Assembly (NCBI GenBank): GCA_009922685.1
Contig: RFVA01000008.1
Coordinates: 1 to 61,644 of the forward strand
Reading direction: 5' to 3'
DNA from: Gammaproteobacteria bacterium
GTDB lineage: Bacteria; Pseudomonadota; Gammaproteobacteria; Methylococcales; Methylococcaceae
Length of the DNA: 61,644 bases
The position numbers and the translations under genes were made by a program. Of this stretch, positions 1 through 9,746 are shown piece after piece (position 1 is the first letter of the stretch; each line of letters starts with the position of its first letter). Under the pieces are notes generated by a model. That model had not been told where the DNA came from and did not search any database. It worked only from the letters and a program-made list of their open reading frames with translations.

Positions 1-222
1 AGAATCTCCTAAGGGTCTTCAGGCTTTTGGTAATTTGAAAGCAGGCTCTCGAGAAGCTCCTCATTGACACCATGCTGTTTTTTGCTCATGGGTGTGTCTC
101 CAGACAAGAAGGCAGTTTTCTGCCAATTGTCCATTTACACAAAAATCAGTACACCCCCGATCGTCATGAATGAGGCTGAGAGACGAGAGGATAATGGTCG
201 CTTGGAGCAGGCCAACCCCTTT

Positions 223-1272
223 TTAGTACTCTTCCACAAGGGGTCCGAAGGGTTTAGGGTTTGATGATTGATGAACGCCTTCGTTTAGGGCGGTTGCATG
301 GGGTGAGACGTTGGCTTCACATTGCACTTTAAGTAACTCGATCTCCGGAAGATTCCGTAGCCACGCGTTATCGACCCAGAACTCTCGGTTTGAAGGCATG
401 TTATAGAAATTCCCGGAGTAACCGTTACCGGTAAAAAACTCAGAGAAACTGCTGGTAGCAAAAAGCCAGGCGCGGACTTCAATGGCTGAAGGCTTGGAGC
501 CAAATGATTGCAGTACACGATCTGTTGGGCACTGGTTGGATGGTGAAAACGTCAAGGTGTTGGGGTTTTCGCATTGCTTCTGATTTAGGCCGTTTAAAGT
601 GTCTTTAAACGCTGGAAGGCAACGATCAATATCGGACCAACGAAAAGCGCCTGTGAGAGGGTCGAGGGGGCAGCCACTTAGTGTCGAGAAACGGTTATTC
701 ATCAACGTGTCAACAACATCGGGGTTGATCTTTGGAGAGCGCTTGACGCCATAAACATGATCAAGCCACTTTTGAAGATTATGGGGATAGGTCGCTGATA
801 AGGGCTGGGACTTGGGCTTGAAGACCAAGAGCCAGTAATTCTGGGTGTTTGAGCATGAAGTGCCGGCCCCATAACCCACATTGGCCATAATTTGATCTGG
901 ATTGTATTGCCCAGAAATCAGGGCTTTCTCAATCAGGGTGTGATCCCCAACAAAAATGAAATACCGCCCAACGCCTTGACGTCCCAGTGCAAATTGCTGC
1001 TTGACCCAAGTGGGGTCATCGCTTTGTGGATAGGTGGCTTTTGAAATGGCAAAGAAACGGGCGAACAGTTTCTCTGAAACAATGGCCGGAACCTTGAGGG
1101 TGCCGGTGCTTTGCTCCACTCGCTCGGTGCTTTCGAAGGCTTTGCGAACGGCCAAGGCGGATCGCAACGTCACGAAAGGCTCAGCGCTTGAGGCGGCAAC
1201 GCTCGTGATGAAACAAGACAGGATGAAAATCCATGAGAGCCCCAGAGGGACTCGGAATTGTCGACGAATCAT
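223..1272 (-). CDS. Exported protein of unknown function (349 aa)
   Basis: I do not recognise this family. The chosen ATG (protein starts MIRRQFRVP) has a GGGG-rich ribosome site about 8 bases upstream; an in-frame ATG ten codons earlier is possible but less well placed. The first 30 or so residues form a typical Sec signal: an Arg-rich start, then a hydrophobic stretch ending in SVAASSAEP. The mature part contains several Cys (GTSCSNTQNYW, LSGCPLDP, IDRCLPAF, KQCENPN, SNQCPTDR, KVQCEAN), which suggests disulfides in the periplasm or outside the cell. It has many aromatic residues and no membrane segment after the signal. It is transcribed divergently from the chitinase gene at 1445, with a 6-bp inverted repeat (1331-1346) between them. 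It could belong to the same exported set as its neighbours, but this is inference. Confidence 0.7.
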   Translation of the reverse strand: MIRRQFRVPLGLSWIFILSCFITSVAASSAEPFVTLRSALAVRKAFESTERVEQSTGTLKVPAIVSEKLFARFFAISKATYPQSDDPTWVKQQFALGRQGVGRYFIFVGDHTLIEKALISGQYNPDQIMANVGYGAGTSCSNTQNYWLLVFKPKSQPLSATYPHNLQKWLDHVYGVKRSPKINPDVVDTLMNNRFSTLSGCPLDPLTGAFRWSDIDRCLPAFKDTLNGLNQKQCENPNTLTFSPSNQCPTDRVLQSFGSKPSAIEVRAWLFATSSFSEFFTGNGYSGNFYNMPSNREFWVDNAWLRNLPEIELLKVQCEANVSPHATALNEGVHQSSNPKPFGPLVEEY

Positions 1273-1444
1273 CTGGTTACCCCACAAAAAGTTATAGACC
1301 ACTTAGTCGTAGAAACATTGCCAGTATGTCATCAATCATCATTGATGGTGAACGATAAGACCCATCGAAAAACTGATGTTGCATTGAAAAGAATATTCTG
1401 ATAACTACTATTGGCGAAATCTTTGGTTTAGATGGGGGGATTCT

Positions 1445-3319
1445 ATGATTCAAAATGCTCGCGTTATTTTTCTTGCCCTATGCTGCATCCTTTTTATGGA
1501 CGCTGTCTCGGCTGCTGGGCTCCCCTACGATCCTCAAAAGACTTACAAAAAGCTCGCTAGAGTGACCTATCCAGACCAGAGCGGAAAACGCGTTAAGTGG
1601 GTGGCTATGTACTGGGTGGATCGTGGTATGTTGCCTACCGAGGGTCAAGGACCTTGGGCCGTAGCTATTGCTCCCATAACATGTACGTCTGAGGGCGTTG
1701 TTGATTGGGGGGGCCAGGAATATCCTCATGCGAACACCCGAGTCTGCTACAAAGGCAAGGTGTATCAGAATCAATGGTGGGCTAATTCTGCCGACAAGCC
1801 TGATGCTAAAGGTGGTCCTTGGAAAGAACTTAAGTTGCCCCCCGCTATCCCGCCTGGTCCGCCGCCATACTCTCAGGTTGTTCCTTGCAATAGAACGTTT
1901 ACCCCTGCTGAGGCAGATCTCCGCTTCCAGCAACGACAGGATATCGAGTTTGTTAAAGTCAAGGCAGGGATTAATCAATACACTTTGACACAGTGGCAGG
2001 CTGCCAATGCGCTCGACTGCCAACCCCCCGTTGATCTGAAAAATGCAGCGAACAATCAAGCTAATGTCCAAACCATCATGGCGGCGTTTCCAGAGGCTAC
2101 CTGGAATGAGTTCATGCATTACACGCTCAATACCGTCGCCACTAGCTCTGACAATAATGAAAACAACAAAAAACTTATTGAGCAGGATTGGCAATCTATC
2201 TATGTGGAGGGGGGTGGTGGCCCCATCTTAAAGAGCACATTGAGCTACGAAAACTTTCTCAAGGTCGCAGCGCGCTTCCCCCACTTTTGTGGCGATCAAG
2301 ACATTTATCTTCCGAGCACAGGCAATCAAAATCTGATTGATTCCTGCAAGAGAGAGATTGCTGCGATTCTTGGGCACGCTGCACAAGAAACGGGCGGCCA
2401 TCTTCCAAGTCCCCCAGCTGCGGACCCAGAAAATAGACAAATCATCTCTGCAACCCGAGAGCTTGGCTATTATTCGACTGATTTTGAACCAATCACAGAA
2501 AAAGACACCTGTCACAAGAGCTATGGAAACAATTTGGAGCTACTCCACAAGTACCAGATCTGTTACTACGGTCGTGGCCTAACCCAGCTCACCCATCCAT
2601 ACAACTATCAGGCATTTTCTTCAGCCATGTTGAATGATCCTGAGTACCTTCTGAAGTATCCCGATCAGGTGGCGCGTGATGGATACCTCATTTTGGCAAG
2701 CGCCTTATGGTTCCATATGTCACCGCAGCCGCCTAAGCCATCAAAGCATGCAGTCATGACCCGTCTTTATCGGCCTGGGGTGACTGACAATGAAGGAAAT
2801 ACACGCTCAGTTCCAGTTGCTTCCTATCAGGATGCTGCAAAGTCGATCCAGATCGGCATTGATGACAATGGCGCCCTCGTTGATCCATTTAAGTTCACGG
2901 TTAGTCTCATTAACGGAGCTTTTGAGTGTTTCTTAGGGAAACCTGTATCCGATATGGATGAACTACTCCGCAAAAAGTCTCATAATCGGTTTGAGTATTA
3001 TTTGGCGACACTTTCAGATCTGATTGGAAGCGCACTAAAAATTCCATCTGAGCGGGGATATGACGATTCTACGGTATGCGATCTTCCCCACGGCCCGCTG
3101 ACGGCTTATAGCTGGAATGACCTAAAGAAAGGGCCTTTTAATGCGAAATCTTCTTATTCTGGTTTTGATCAAGCAATAGGGGCCGATCGCCCATTCTTCG
3201 GTCAACAAATCCCGTTTTACGTGGAGGGACACTCTTGCGCGGTGACTTCTCTCCAGACGAGTAAAACATTACCAATTGTTTCTCCGGGTGTTTATCCGAA
3301 AGCTTGCATTAAGAAGTAG
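1445..3319 (+). CDS. Secreted GH19 chitinase with chitin-binding modules
   Basis: The product is 624 residues. A Sec signal (residues 1-23, ending DAVSAAG) is followed by two carbohydrate-binding (CBM5/12-like) regions. One lies around residues 30-80 (WVAMYWVDRGMLPTEG and a GPW motif) and a clearer one around 95-130 (YKGKVYQNQWWANSADKP, then GGPWKEL). A Pro-rich linker (PPAIPPGPPPYS) leads to the catalytic part. The GH19 signature is visible: GHAAQETGGH near residue 310, where Glu315 is the likely acid, a candidate second Glu in FEPITEKDTC (348 or 352), and YYGRGLTQLTHPYNY at about 374-388. Family members hydrolyse beta-1,4-N-acetylglucosamine chains of chitin, and some act on peptidoglycan. 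The ATG follows a G-rich stretch (GGGGGGATTCT). Roughly 115 residues between linker and catalytic core are not assigned. The function is secure; the true substrate is inferred. Confidence 0.88.
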   Translation: MIQNARVIFLALCCILFMDAVSAAGLPYDPQKTYKKLARVTYPDQSGKRVKWVAMYWVDRGMLPTEGQGPWAVAIAPITCTSEGVVDWGGQEYPHANTRVCYKGKVYQNQWWANSADKPDAKGGPWKELKLPPAIPPGPPPYSQVVPCNRTFTPAEADLRFQQRQDIEFVKVKAGINQYTLTQWQAANALDCQPPVDLKNAANNQANVQTIMAAFPEATWNEFMHYTLNTVATSSDNNENNKKLIEQDWQSIYVEGGGGPILKSTLSYENFLKVAARFPHFCGDQDIYLPSTGNQNLIDSCKREIAAILGHAAQETGGHLPSPPAADPENRQIISATRELGYYSTDFEPITEKDTCHKSYGNNLELLHKYQICYYGRGLTQLTHPYNYQAFSSAMLNDPEYLLKYPDQVARDGYLILASALWFHMSPQPPKPSKHAVMTRLYRPGVTDNEGNTRSVPVASYQDAAKSIQIGIDDNGALVDPFKFTVSLINGAFECFLGKPVSDMDELLRKKSHNRFEYYLATLSDLIGSALKIPSERGYDDSTVCDLPHGPLTAYSWNDLKKGPFNAKSSYSGFDQAIGADRPFFGQQIPFYVEGHSCAVTSLQTSKTLPIVSPGVYPKACIKK

Positions 3320-3410
3320 AGGTCGTGTGTCCGAGGCTTGAGCCTTGCTTATGGCCTTATAAGATGAAACGAATATTAATATTTTTAGGTTTTCCGTTGG
3401 GGTTTGAACA

Positions 3411-6400
3411 ATGAGCATCACACATAAGTTCTTCTCTAGTTCGCTGGTTGCTGCAATCGTCTTCATGGCAGGGCTTCAACCAAGCCAAGGATCAATTCCT
3501 GAACCAACGGGACCTTTCTCGACCATCGATCCGGTGAATATTGAACCACCGATTGATCCCAATCCACCCGTCGACCCCAATACGAAATGGACTGATGTCG
3601 GATCCGGTATCACCCACTCATGCGGTATTCTGAATACAGGTGCTTTGCTGTGCTGGGGGAATAACGATTACGGTCAAACAACAGCTCCAAAGGGAGCTTT
3701 TAGATCGGTTTCTGCAGGTGGGGTTCAAAGCTGTGGGATTACCAAGACAGGTCGTCTTAAATGCTGGGGCTCAGGTCATTCCATCCCTAAAAAATCACCA
3801 ATGGGAAAATTTCTTGCAGTAAGCGCTGGTGATGTTCATACCTGCGCGATTGCTGCTAACCATAGAGTGCGCTGTTGGGGCGAAAACACCTACCAGCAAG
3901 CGCGGGCACCTTCCGGAAAATTCGAATCCATTAGTGCCGGCGGACGTCATACCTGTGGCGTAAAGACCGATGGCGGTTTGGCCTGTTGGGGGGAATCGTC
4001 ATTCCTGGCCGCAAAAATTCCTGCAGGAAGTTTCAATGCTGTATCAACTGGAGAGGATCACGCCTGCGCTATTCGTAATGACAGTACCCTGATCTGCTGG
4101 GGAAATAATGCCTATGGCCAGGCCGATGCACCAGCCGGTCAGTTCAAATCGGTGACGGCCACTGAATTCAATACCTGTGGGCTTGGCTTCGACGGCGCGT
4201 TCCAGTGTTGGGGGAGAGATCTGCTGACGGATGACACTCAAACGAAATATGGAAACATCAGTGCAGGTGGAGCGCACATTTGTGGAATCACGCTTAGCGA
4301 TACGATGTCTTCTGGAACCGTCGCATACAGTAAGGGGGTTGATAAAAAATGGGCAGGGCCAGAAGCGAATGGGATAAAGGTTCAATTAGCGATGCTCGGT
4401 ACATCACTTGTTCTCTCAGCTGTCCAAAGCTTCATGCCAAAGCCCCCGGATCCGGTGGCGGAATCGCTTTCGCGGATCGAGGCCAATCTGGCTGAACTCA
4501 AGCAGTCCATAGGAAACCTAAACCAAGGGATCGACGACATAAAAAAGAATCTCACGAATTTGTCCTGTAAAACCGCATTGGATCCAATTATAGCCGCCTC
4601 AGATAGAATTAAGGGGGCTGAGACGAAGTATCTTGAGGTTATTGATTTATCATCTATAAAAATCAAATCATATATCGCAGGAGATGACCCAGGGGATAGG
4701 AAGAAAATGGATAAGTTTGCTGATGATTGGACAGGAAAAGGAGGCCTCGAAGAGAGTATTAATAACATAACATCAGCCCTTGTACCTAATATTGGCTTAC
4801 AAGAATCTGCACTGAAAAGCTGCATGGAAAAGAGTTTCAACTTGTGGAAGAATTCAGCAACACACCCATTTAACGACAAGGTGTATTATGAGCCAATCTA
4901 TGAGCTGTTGGCTTATGCAATGAGCCGTCAAACACTTGCGCTGAAGATGTTGCAAGAAATTTACCTATACCAGGCAAGTTTAGAACTGGGTAAGGGGGGT
5001 GTTAATTACTCCCCTGGCGATATGGTCGGGTTCTGCGCAAATGTCAGAAGCAACGCCGCTTCTCTGTCAGGGAAGACAGGTGATGCTTGGAAGAATGCGC
5101 AAGTGTATTGTGATCAAGCCAGCGATCTAACCAAGCAGGTTTATAATAATATGGTCAAGGAAATGGAGCTGGCCGGGGCTCCATATACCGGTGACGATAC
5201 GGTTCTTTCATTAGGCTCAGCGCTTGTAGGGAAAGGAAACAAAGACGTTAATCGAAACTGGCTTTGGGTGCGCGATGTTGATGCATATGGCTACACCAAA
5301 GGTAGTTTTTACGATAACTCCATACGTCCACCTGATTACCAAGAGGATAAAGATTTTCCTGGGCCCAAACCGGAGTATGTATACTATTCCTGGCAGCCTG
5401 CTGGACAAGCTTGGATGGACGTTGAAGATACCTTTTATCATCAGCTCGGGTCAGAAGAGCGGAAGGATTTACCCATCACTATGCGTGACGAGGTAAACTT
5501 TAAAAACATCACTGATCGTGTCATATGGATCACGAACAAAACCTTCCCCGTCGATTGGAGTGAGATGGCTCACTTTTATAAAACCCAGGGTGCTCCGAGT
5601 CCTTGGGGCACGATTGTTAAAGCCTTTGTTGCAAGCGGGATCGGGAAAAAAATTGGGGATGGCCGTCACGTTTTAGGAATCATTACAAACCAATGGAAGT
5701 TTCGATGGTTTACTGGCCGAACGACTTGGAACGATGATGTTCGTGACGTTGGAAGTCGGGCGTATGATTCCAACGGTTATGAGAAGTATACGGATGTTCT
5801 CGGAAGCTTCTATGAAAGATTGTTCCCTCTCCCTGGTAGAGGTAAGACGTATTGGGGTAACACTGGTGTATGTTCTTCATCTCCTCTCTTTCCAGGGAAT
5901 GTTCGGTTCTCCGTTGGCTGTGGTAAACCTGATGAAAATATAGCCCTCACGCGTTGGCCTGTGCTGGACGTCAGTAAGCTTGGATGCTCAAAGTCAATGG
6001 TGGTGGAGGGATCAAAGGTGGTGGATGGCCAACAACGGCCCCCCATCAATTATGTAGGGGCTCCCACACGTTGTGGGAGCGACCTTGACCGCGTGATAAA
6101 CAGTATGGTCCCACGACCAATTACAATAGAAGGGCGGGTACCTCCTCCAAATAGTTTTCATTACACACTTAGTACCATAAATAATGATTCAGGACCGTAC
6201 GCAAGAGCTATTTCTTGCGATATAAACCTATCGGGTGCAAAAGATTGGTATAAGTCAAGAGTTGCTCAATTTACTGTTTTTGATCCGGTCACATCAAAGT
6301 CGTTCTCTTCTGACGAAACGGGAATCCCTGCTCCTTTTATATCAACTTATTTTTTGGCTAATAAGATAGGAAACCCTAAGGTGTTTCAGGTTGTATGCTC

Positions 6401-6503
6401 AAGTAACGTTGTGCATGGCGAAACTGGAACGAGTTACGATGTGAGTACCCCAACGTATCAGTTTGACACCACAACAAATCAACTGACCCCTGTAAAAAAC
6501 TAG
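3411..6503 (+). CDS. Large secreted protein: RCC1-like propeller plus helical domain
   Basis: The product is 1030 residues. A signal peptide (about 1-27, ending LQPSQGS) precedes a Pro/Asp-rich spacer (PPIDPNPPVDPNTK). Residues about 60-297 hold six full RCC1-like repeats and a seventh half repeat. Each repeat carries a Cys pair in the pattern H-x-C-G-I ... C-W-G (HSCGI/LCWG, QSCGI/KCWG, HTCAI/RCWG, HTCGV/ACWG, HACAI/ICWG, NTCGL/QCWG, HICGI), so each blade is probably disulfide-stapled. A hydrophobic segment (LAMLGTSLVLSAVQSFM, about 325-341) is followed by a predicted coiled coil (ESLSRIEANLAELKQSIGNL and onward). Then come about 180 helix-rich residues, a long aromatic-rich region and a beta-rich C-terminus. 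It lies about 90 bases after the chitinase in the same direction. The helical part with a buried hydrophobic stretch resembles pore-forming or tail-type architectures, but I assign no function. Confidence 0.75.
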   Translation: MSITHKFFSSSLVAAIVFMAGLQPSQGSIPEPTGPFSTIDPVNIEPPIDPNPPVDPNTKWTDVGSGITHSCGILNTGALLCWGNNDYGQTTAPKGAFRSVSAGGVQSCGITKTGRLKCWGSGHSIPKKSPMGKFLAVSAGDVHTCAIAANHRVRCWGENTYQQARAPSGKFESISAGGRHTCGVKTDGGLACWGESSFLAAKIPAGSFNAVSTGEDHACAIRNDSTLICWGNNAYGQADAPAGQFKSVTATEFNTCGLGFDGAFQCWGRDLLTDDTQTKYGNISAGGAHICGITLSDTMSSGTVAYSKGVDKKWAGPEANGIKVQLAMLGTSLVLSAVQSFMPKPPDPVAESLSRIEANLAELKQSIGNLNQGIDDIKKNLTNLSCKTALDPIIAASDRIKGAETKYLEVIDLSSIKIKSYIAGDDPGDRKKMDKFADDWTGKGGLEESINNITSALVPNIGLQESALKSCMEKSFNLWKNSATHPFNDKVYYEPIYELLAYAMSRQTLALKMLQEIYLYQASLELGKGGVNYSPGDMVGFCANVRSNAASLSGKTGDAWKNAQVYCDQASDLTKQVYNNMVKEMELAGAPYTGDDTVLSLGSALVGKGNKDVNRNWLWVRDVDAYGYTKGSFYDNSIRPPDYQEDKDFPGPKPEYVYYSWQPAGQAWMDVEDTFYHQLGSEERKDLPITMRDEVNFKNITDRVIWITNKTFPVDWSEMAHFYKTQGAPSPWGTIVKAFVASGIGKKIGDGRHVLGIITNQWKFRWFTGRTTWNDDVRDVGSRAYDSNGYEKYTDVLGSFYERLFPLPGRGKTYWGNTGVCSSSPLFPGNVRFSVGCGKPDENIALTRWPVLDVSKLGCSKSMVVEGSKVVDGQQRPPINYVGAPTRCGSDLDRVINSMVPRPITIEGRVPPPNSFHYTLSTINNDSGPYARAISCDINLSGAKDWYKSRVAQFTVFDPVTSKSFSSDETGIPAPFISTYFLANKIGNPKVFQVVCSSNVVHGETGTSYDVSTPTYQFDTTTNQLTPVKN

Positions 6504-6551
6504 TTAAGAAGAACTAGATGACCTTTGTTGAGCCAGATTGAGGGAATCATC

Positions 6552-8129
6552 ATGGACCGTAGAAGCTTTCTGGGTTTGACGGGATCAACCTTACTTATTG
6601 GTTCTCTTCCCAAAAGTGTGATTGCAGCGGCGGTCGGCGATACCAATCTCGCGGCGGCCTTGATCTCCCTATCTCGCCAGATGGATGGTTATGTCCTTCT
6701 TCCTGGAGTTAAAAACTTTAGGTACGAAAATATGCCTGCCAACGATCGATATGAGCGGATCACGCCCTTTGCGATCGCCATGTGTAAAACCCCAAAAGAT
6801 GTCGTGCGGTGCGTTCATTTCTGTCGCAATACGGGCATACAGCCCACGATTCGTGGAGGGGGCCATAACTATGCCGGTGCGTCTTCATCGCGAGGCTTGC
6901 TGATCAAGACAACCTTAATGAACGGCATCAGTTCGACCTTTGTTCAAGGCAAGAAAAGAATTCGCGTTGATGCTGGCGCCCTTAACCGTAATCTTTTAGC
7001 GAACTTGAGGGGAGGGGAGTGGATGCTCCCTATTGGGACCTGCCCAACGGTTGGTGTTGCAGGGCTCACATTAGGGGGGGGTATCGGAGATAACAGTCGA
7101 TGGGCAGGGATGACCTCTGATTGTCTTGTAGAGACGGATATTGTTTTGGCTTCCGGTGAGCTCGTTACGGCTAACTCAAATTCCAATTCCGACCTCTTCT
7201 GGGCCTGCCGCGGTGGTGCGGGTGGAAATTTTGGGGTCAATACCTCGTTGACCTTTGATTTAGTTCAACTTAAACAGAAAGAGATTACGATTTTCGGTTT
7301 TAGATTTGGGGGCGTTGATCGAGCGATTGAGGCCTTCACGAAGTTCGACAATATCATGCAGACTGCGCCTGTCGAACTGAGTGGTTTCATGGGGTTGACG
7401 AATCAGCATCCCCTAGGAAGTGACTCTCAAACCTCTGTAGGTACCACCCTCTCTTATCCGGAATTTTCCATCGACGGTTGTTATCAAGGATCCGTTTCGG
7501 AAGCCAGGGACCTGCTTGCGCCGCTGATTTCGATGGCAAATCCACTTGGATCGCTGATTGGGCCGGCTGAGTTTTGGTGGGCACAAATCAGCTATCTCGC
7601 TGTTCCTGATCAACCGAAACATGGCTTTGCTGAATGCGCTAGATATTGTAATAGTGCACTACCACAGACTGTGGTCGCTGAACTGGTGAATCGGGTGATG
7701 AATGCTCCAGGTGGAACATCGGATGCCTTCGCTGAGGTGAGATTAATGTGTTGGTCGGGCGGTTCCGTTATTAACGGCATCCCTCGAACGCAAACCGCTT
7801 ATGTCCATAGAAATTCAACTACCCTTTTGCGGCCCGCGGTTTGGTGGCGTGAGACGCCTCGCGGTCTTCAGAATGACCTATTAGCCTGGATGAATAGCAC
7901 TTACGCATACATCCAACCCTATACACAGCCGGAGTCCTTCCAGAATTGGCCCGATGCCGTTATTTCAGACTGGCCTCAAGCTTATTACGGAGAAAATCTC
8001 CATCAGTTGATGGATGTTAAGACCAAATACGATCCTCATAACTTATTTAGGTACTCCCAAAGTATTCCTGTTCGTTCTCATCCAGTTGGGGCTGGATTGG
8101 CCAATCCTACAGCCTTAGGAACTGCTTAG
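6552..8129 (+). CDS. Tat-exported BBE-type FAD oxidoreductase
   Basis: This is a flavin oxidase of the berberine-bridge-enzyme / p-cresol-methylhydroxylase superfamily, 525 residues from the chosen ATG. That start has a GAGGG site 7 bases upstream and opens the protein with MDRRSFLGLTG, a twin-arginine signal; the folded, cofactor-loaded enzyme is therefore probably exported by Tat. The FAD-binding part contains RGGGHNYAG (His105) and GTCPTVGVAGLTLGGGIG (Cys164). These are the two residues that attach FAD by a double covalent bond in this family. The C-terminal BBE motif is present (YYGENLHQLMDVKTKYDP). Known members oxidise sugars, alcohols or alkaloids with O2. Because it follows a chitinase and other exported proteins, a carbohydrate substrate such as a chito-oligosaccharide is plausible, but this is inference only. 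Confidence 0.85.
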   Translation: MDRRSFLGLTGSTLLIGSLPKSVIAAAVGDTNLAAALISLSRQMDGYVLLPGVKNFRYENMPANDRYERITPFAIAMCKTPKDVVRCVHFCRNTGIQPTIRGGGHNYAGASSSRGLLIKTTLMNGISSTFVQGKKRIRVDAGALNRNLLANLRGGEWMLPIGTCPTVGVAGLTLGGGIGDNSRWAGMTSDCLVETDIVLASGELVTANSNSNSDLFWACRGGAGGNFGVNTSLTFDLVQLKQKEITIFGFRFGGVDRAIEAFTKFDNIMQTAPVELSGFMGLTNQHPLGSDSQTSVGTTLSYPEFSIDGCYQGSVSEARDLLAPLISMANPLGSLIGPAEFWWAQISYLAVPDQPKHGFAECARYCNSALPQTVVAELVNRVMNAPGGTSDAFAEVRLMCWSGGSVINGIPRTQTAYVHRNSTTLLRPAVWWRETPRGLQNDLLAWMNSTYAYIQPYTQPESFQNWPDAVISDWPQAYYGENLHQLMDVKTKYDPHNLFRYSQSIPVRSHPVGAGLANPTALGTA

Positions 8130-8282
8130 TTCTTTATTCAAGGCTTCAGATTTATTTATTAATTTTAGTGACCTGATCTTAGTCGAGTTTTAGTCCGTAC
8201 TAAACGCATTCTCCGCGATAGACTTCGAACTTTCTTTGTGTTTCTCGTCAATATTTATCTCCATAATAAAATTCGGCAATGT

Positions 8283-9746
8283 ATGTTGTCATTTGCCCAT
8301 TTGTTATTGCTTTGTATCGTACTAAATTTTCAGATTTTTTCAGCGGAGGTTCAAGCCGATATTGTTTCAATAGAGACCTTTCAGAATCAAACTTTGAATT
8401 GGACGCATTGTTTCGCAGAGATGGAGTGCGCAACACTTAATGTCCCCGCTGATTATGATCACCCGCGAGACGAGATCTGGAGTCTTGCGATTGCACGTTA
8501 TCCTTGGAAATCCGATGGTGTTCGGCTTGGGATATTGTTTGTCAACCCCGGTGGGCCCGGTATTCCGGGAATACCAGATTTGGCCGGCTACCCAAGATTC
8601 TGGGATACCTTGAGGAAAAATTACGACATCATCACCTTCGATCCTCGCGGCACCGGTTCCTCTTTTCCTACCGTTGATTGCCTGAGTGATGATGAAAAGT
8701 ATGCAATCCGCAATCAGGTAAGTAGTCCAGAATCGGAGGCTCAGATCAAATTAGCTAGGATCCTAGGGCGACTTCAGGCGGACAGTTGCTTTAAGAAGTA
8801 TGGTAAGAAGCTCGCGTTATTTTCAACAAAAAATGTGGCGCGTGACATTGATATTCTTAGAAGTGCCATGGGTGAACCTCAGATAAGCTACCTTGGGTTT
8901 TCCTATGGCACGTACCTTGGCATTAATTACGCCGAGTTGTTTCCTGGAAGAACGCATCGAATTGTCTTGGATTCCGTTATGAATCCGGCAATCAATTATC
9001 AAAGGATCAGACATGATCAAGCCATAGGATTCCAAAAATCTATTGAGCGTTTTATTTCCGACTGCCCAAGGCACGAGGATTGTCCTCTACCCCCCGGAAA
9101 GGTCTCTGGATTACAAGCTCTTGGTAATCTGGTTGCACGTATGGATAAATCACCCTACAAAAGCGAGGATGGACGCGAACTCTCTGGTTCACGCACCTTG
9201 GGTTTGATCGAATCAAGTATGTACATGCCAGAAGAGGGATGGCCTCTTCTTAGGAATATTCTAAAATCCGCATTTGCAGGAAACTATAAACCTATGCTCG
9301 AAAAGGCATTTAGTCCTGCATTGATGGTCAATCCTGCCGATAGTCCTTACCTAGCCGTCATGTGCCATGATCTCCAAACAACCCGTGATCCTGAAGCTCC
9401 GAAGACACTGGCAAAACAATGGCGTCATCAAGCGCCACTGACTGGGGCCGCCAGAGCGTGGTCACTACAACCCTGCGAGTACTGGCCAGTCAAATCCCAA
9501 CAAAGACCACATTTGGTTTCTCTTATGGGAGCAGGTCCAATCATGATTGTGGCTGGACAAAACGATCCCGCCACACCACTTAAATGGGCACGCGCCCTTG
9601 GTCGCCAAGTAAAAAATGCCGTCTCATTAGAATGGCGGGGGGAAGGGCATATTGTTTATGGCCGAGGTGGATCTTGCGCTGATCTTGCGATTGAAAGCTT
9701 TTTGACATCATCAGCCCCTTTAACGCAAAGCATTAAATGTCCTTGA
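8283..9746 (+). CDS. Exported alpha/beta hydrolase, TAP/SlpD-E-like
   Basis: This is a serine hydrolase related to Streptomyces tripeptidyl aminopeptidases and proteases (alpha/beta hydrolase 1 plus the C-terminal TAP domain). The opening MECATLNVPADYDHP is characteristic. The oxyanion region is NPGGPGIPG. The nucleophile elbow GFSYGTYLG gives Ser207, the acid is Asp428 in AGQNDPATP, and His456 is in GEGHIVYG. The chosen ATG gives a hydrophobic signal peptide (LSFAHLLLLCIVLNFQIFSA). An upstream GTG at 8238 would add 15 residues before the signal and seems less likely. No strong ribosome site is visible at either start. It is the last gene of the exported, A+T-rich block, about 150 bases after the flavin enzyme. 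The family usually removes peptides or hydrolyses esters; the substrate is unknown. Confidence 0.82.
   Translation: MLSFAHLLLLCIVLNFQIFSAEVQADIVSIETFQNQTLNWTHCFAEMECATLNVPADYDHPRDEIWSLAIARYPWKSDGVRLGILFVNPGGPGIPGIPDLAGYPRFWDTLRKNYDIITFDPRGTGSSFPTVDCLSDDEKYAIRNQVSSPESEAQIKLARILGRLQADSCFKKYGKKLALFSTKNVARDIDILRSAMGEPQISYLGFSYGTYLGINYAELFPGRTHRIVLDSVMNPAINYQRIRHDQAIGFQKSIERFISDCPRHEDCPLPPGKVSGLQALGNLVARMDKSPYKSEDGRELSGSRTLGLIESSMYMPEEGWPLLRNILKSAFAGNYKPMLEKAFSPALMVNPADSPYLAVMCHDLQTTRDPEAPKTLAKQWRHQAPLTGAARAWSLQPCEYWPVKSQQRPHLVSLMGAGPIMIVAGQNDPATPLKWARALGRQVKNAVSLEWRGEGHIVYGRGGSCADLAIESFLTSSAPLTQSIKCP

Noticed and set aside
1-222. Small plus-strand frames at the window start
   Set aside because: No motif; the frame from base 2 to 66 could be the end of an upstream gene but is too short to call.
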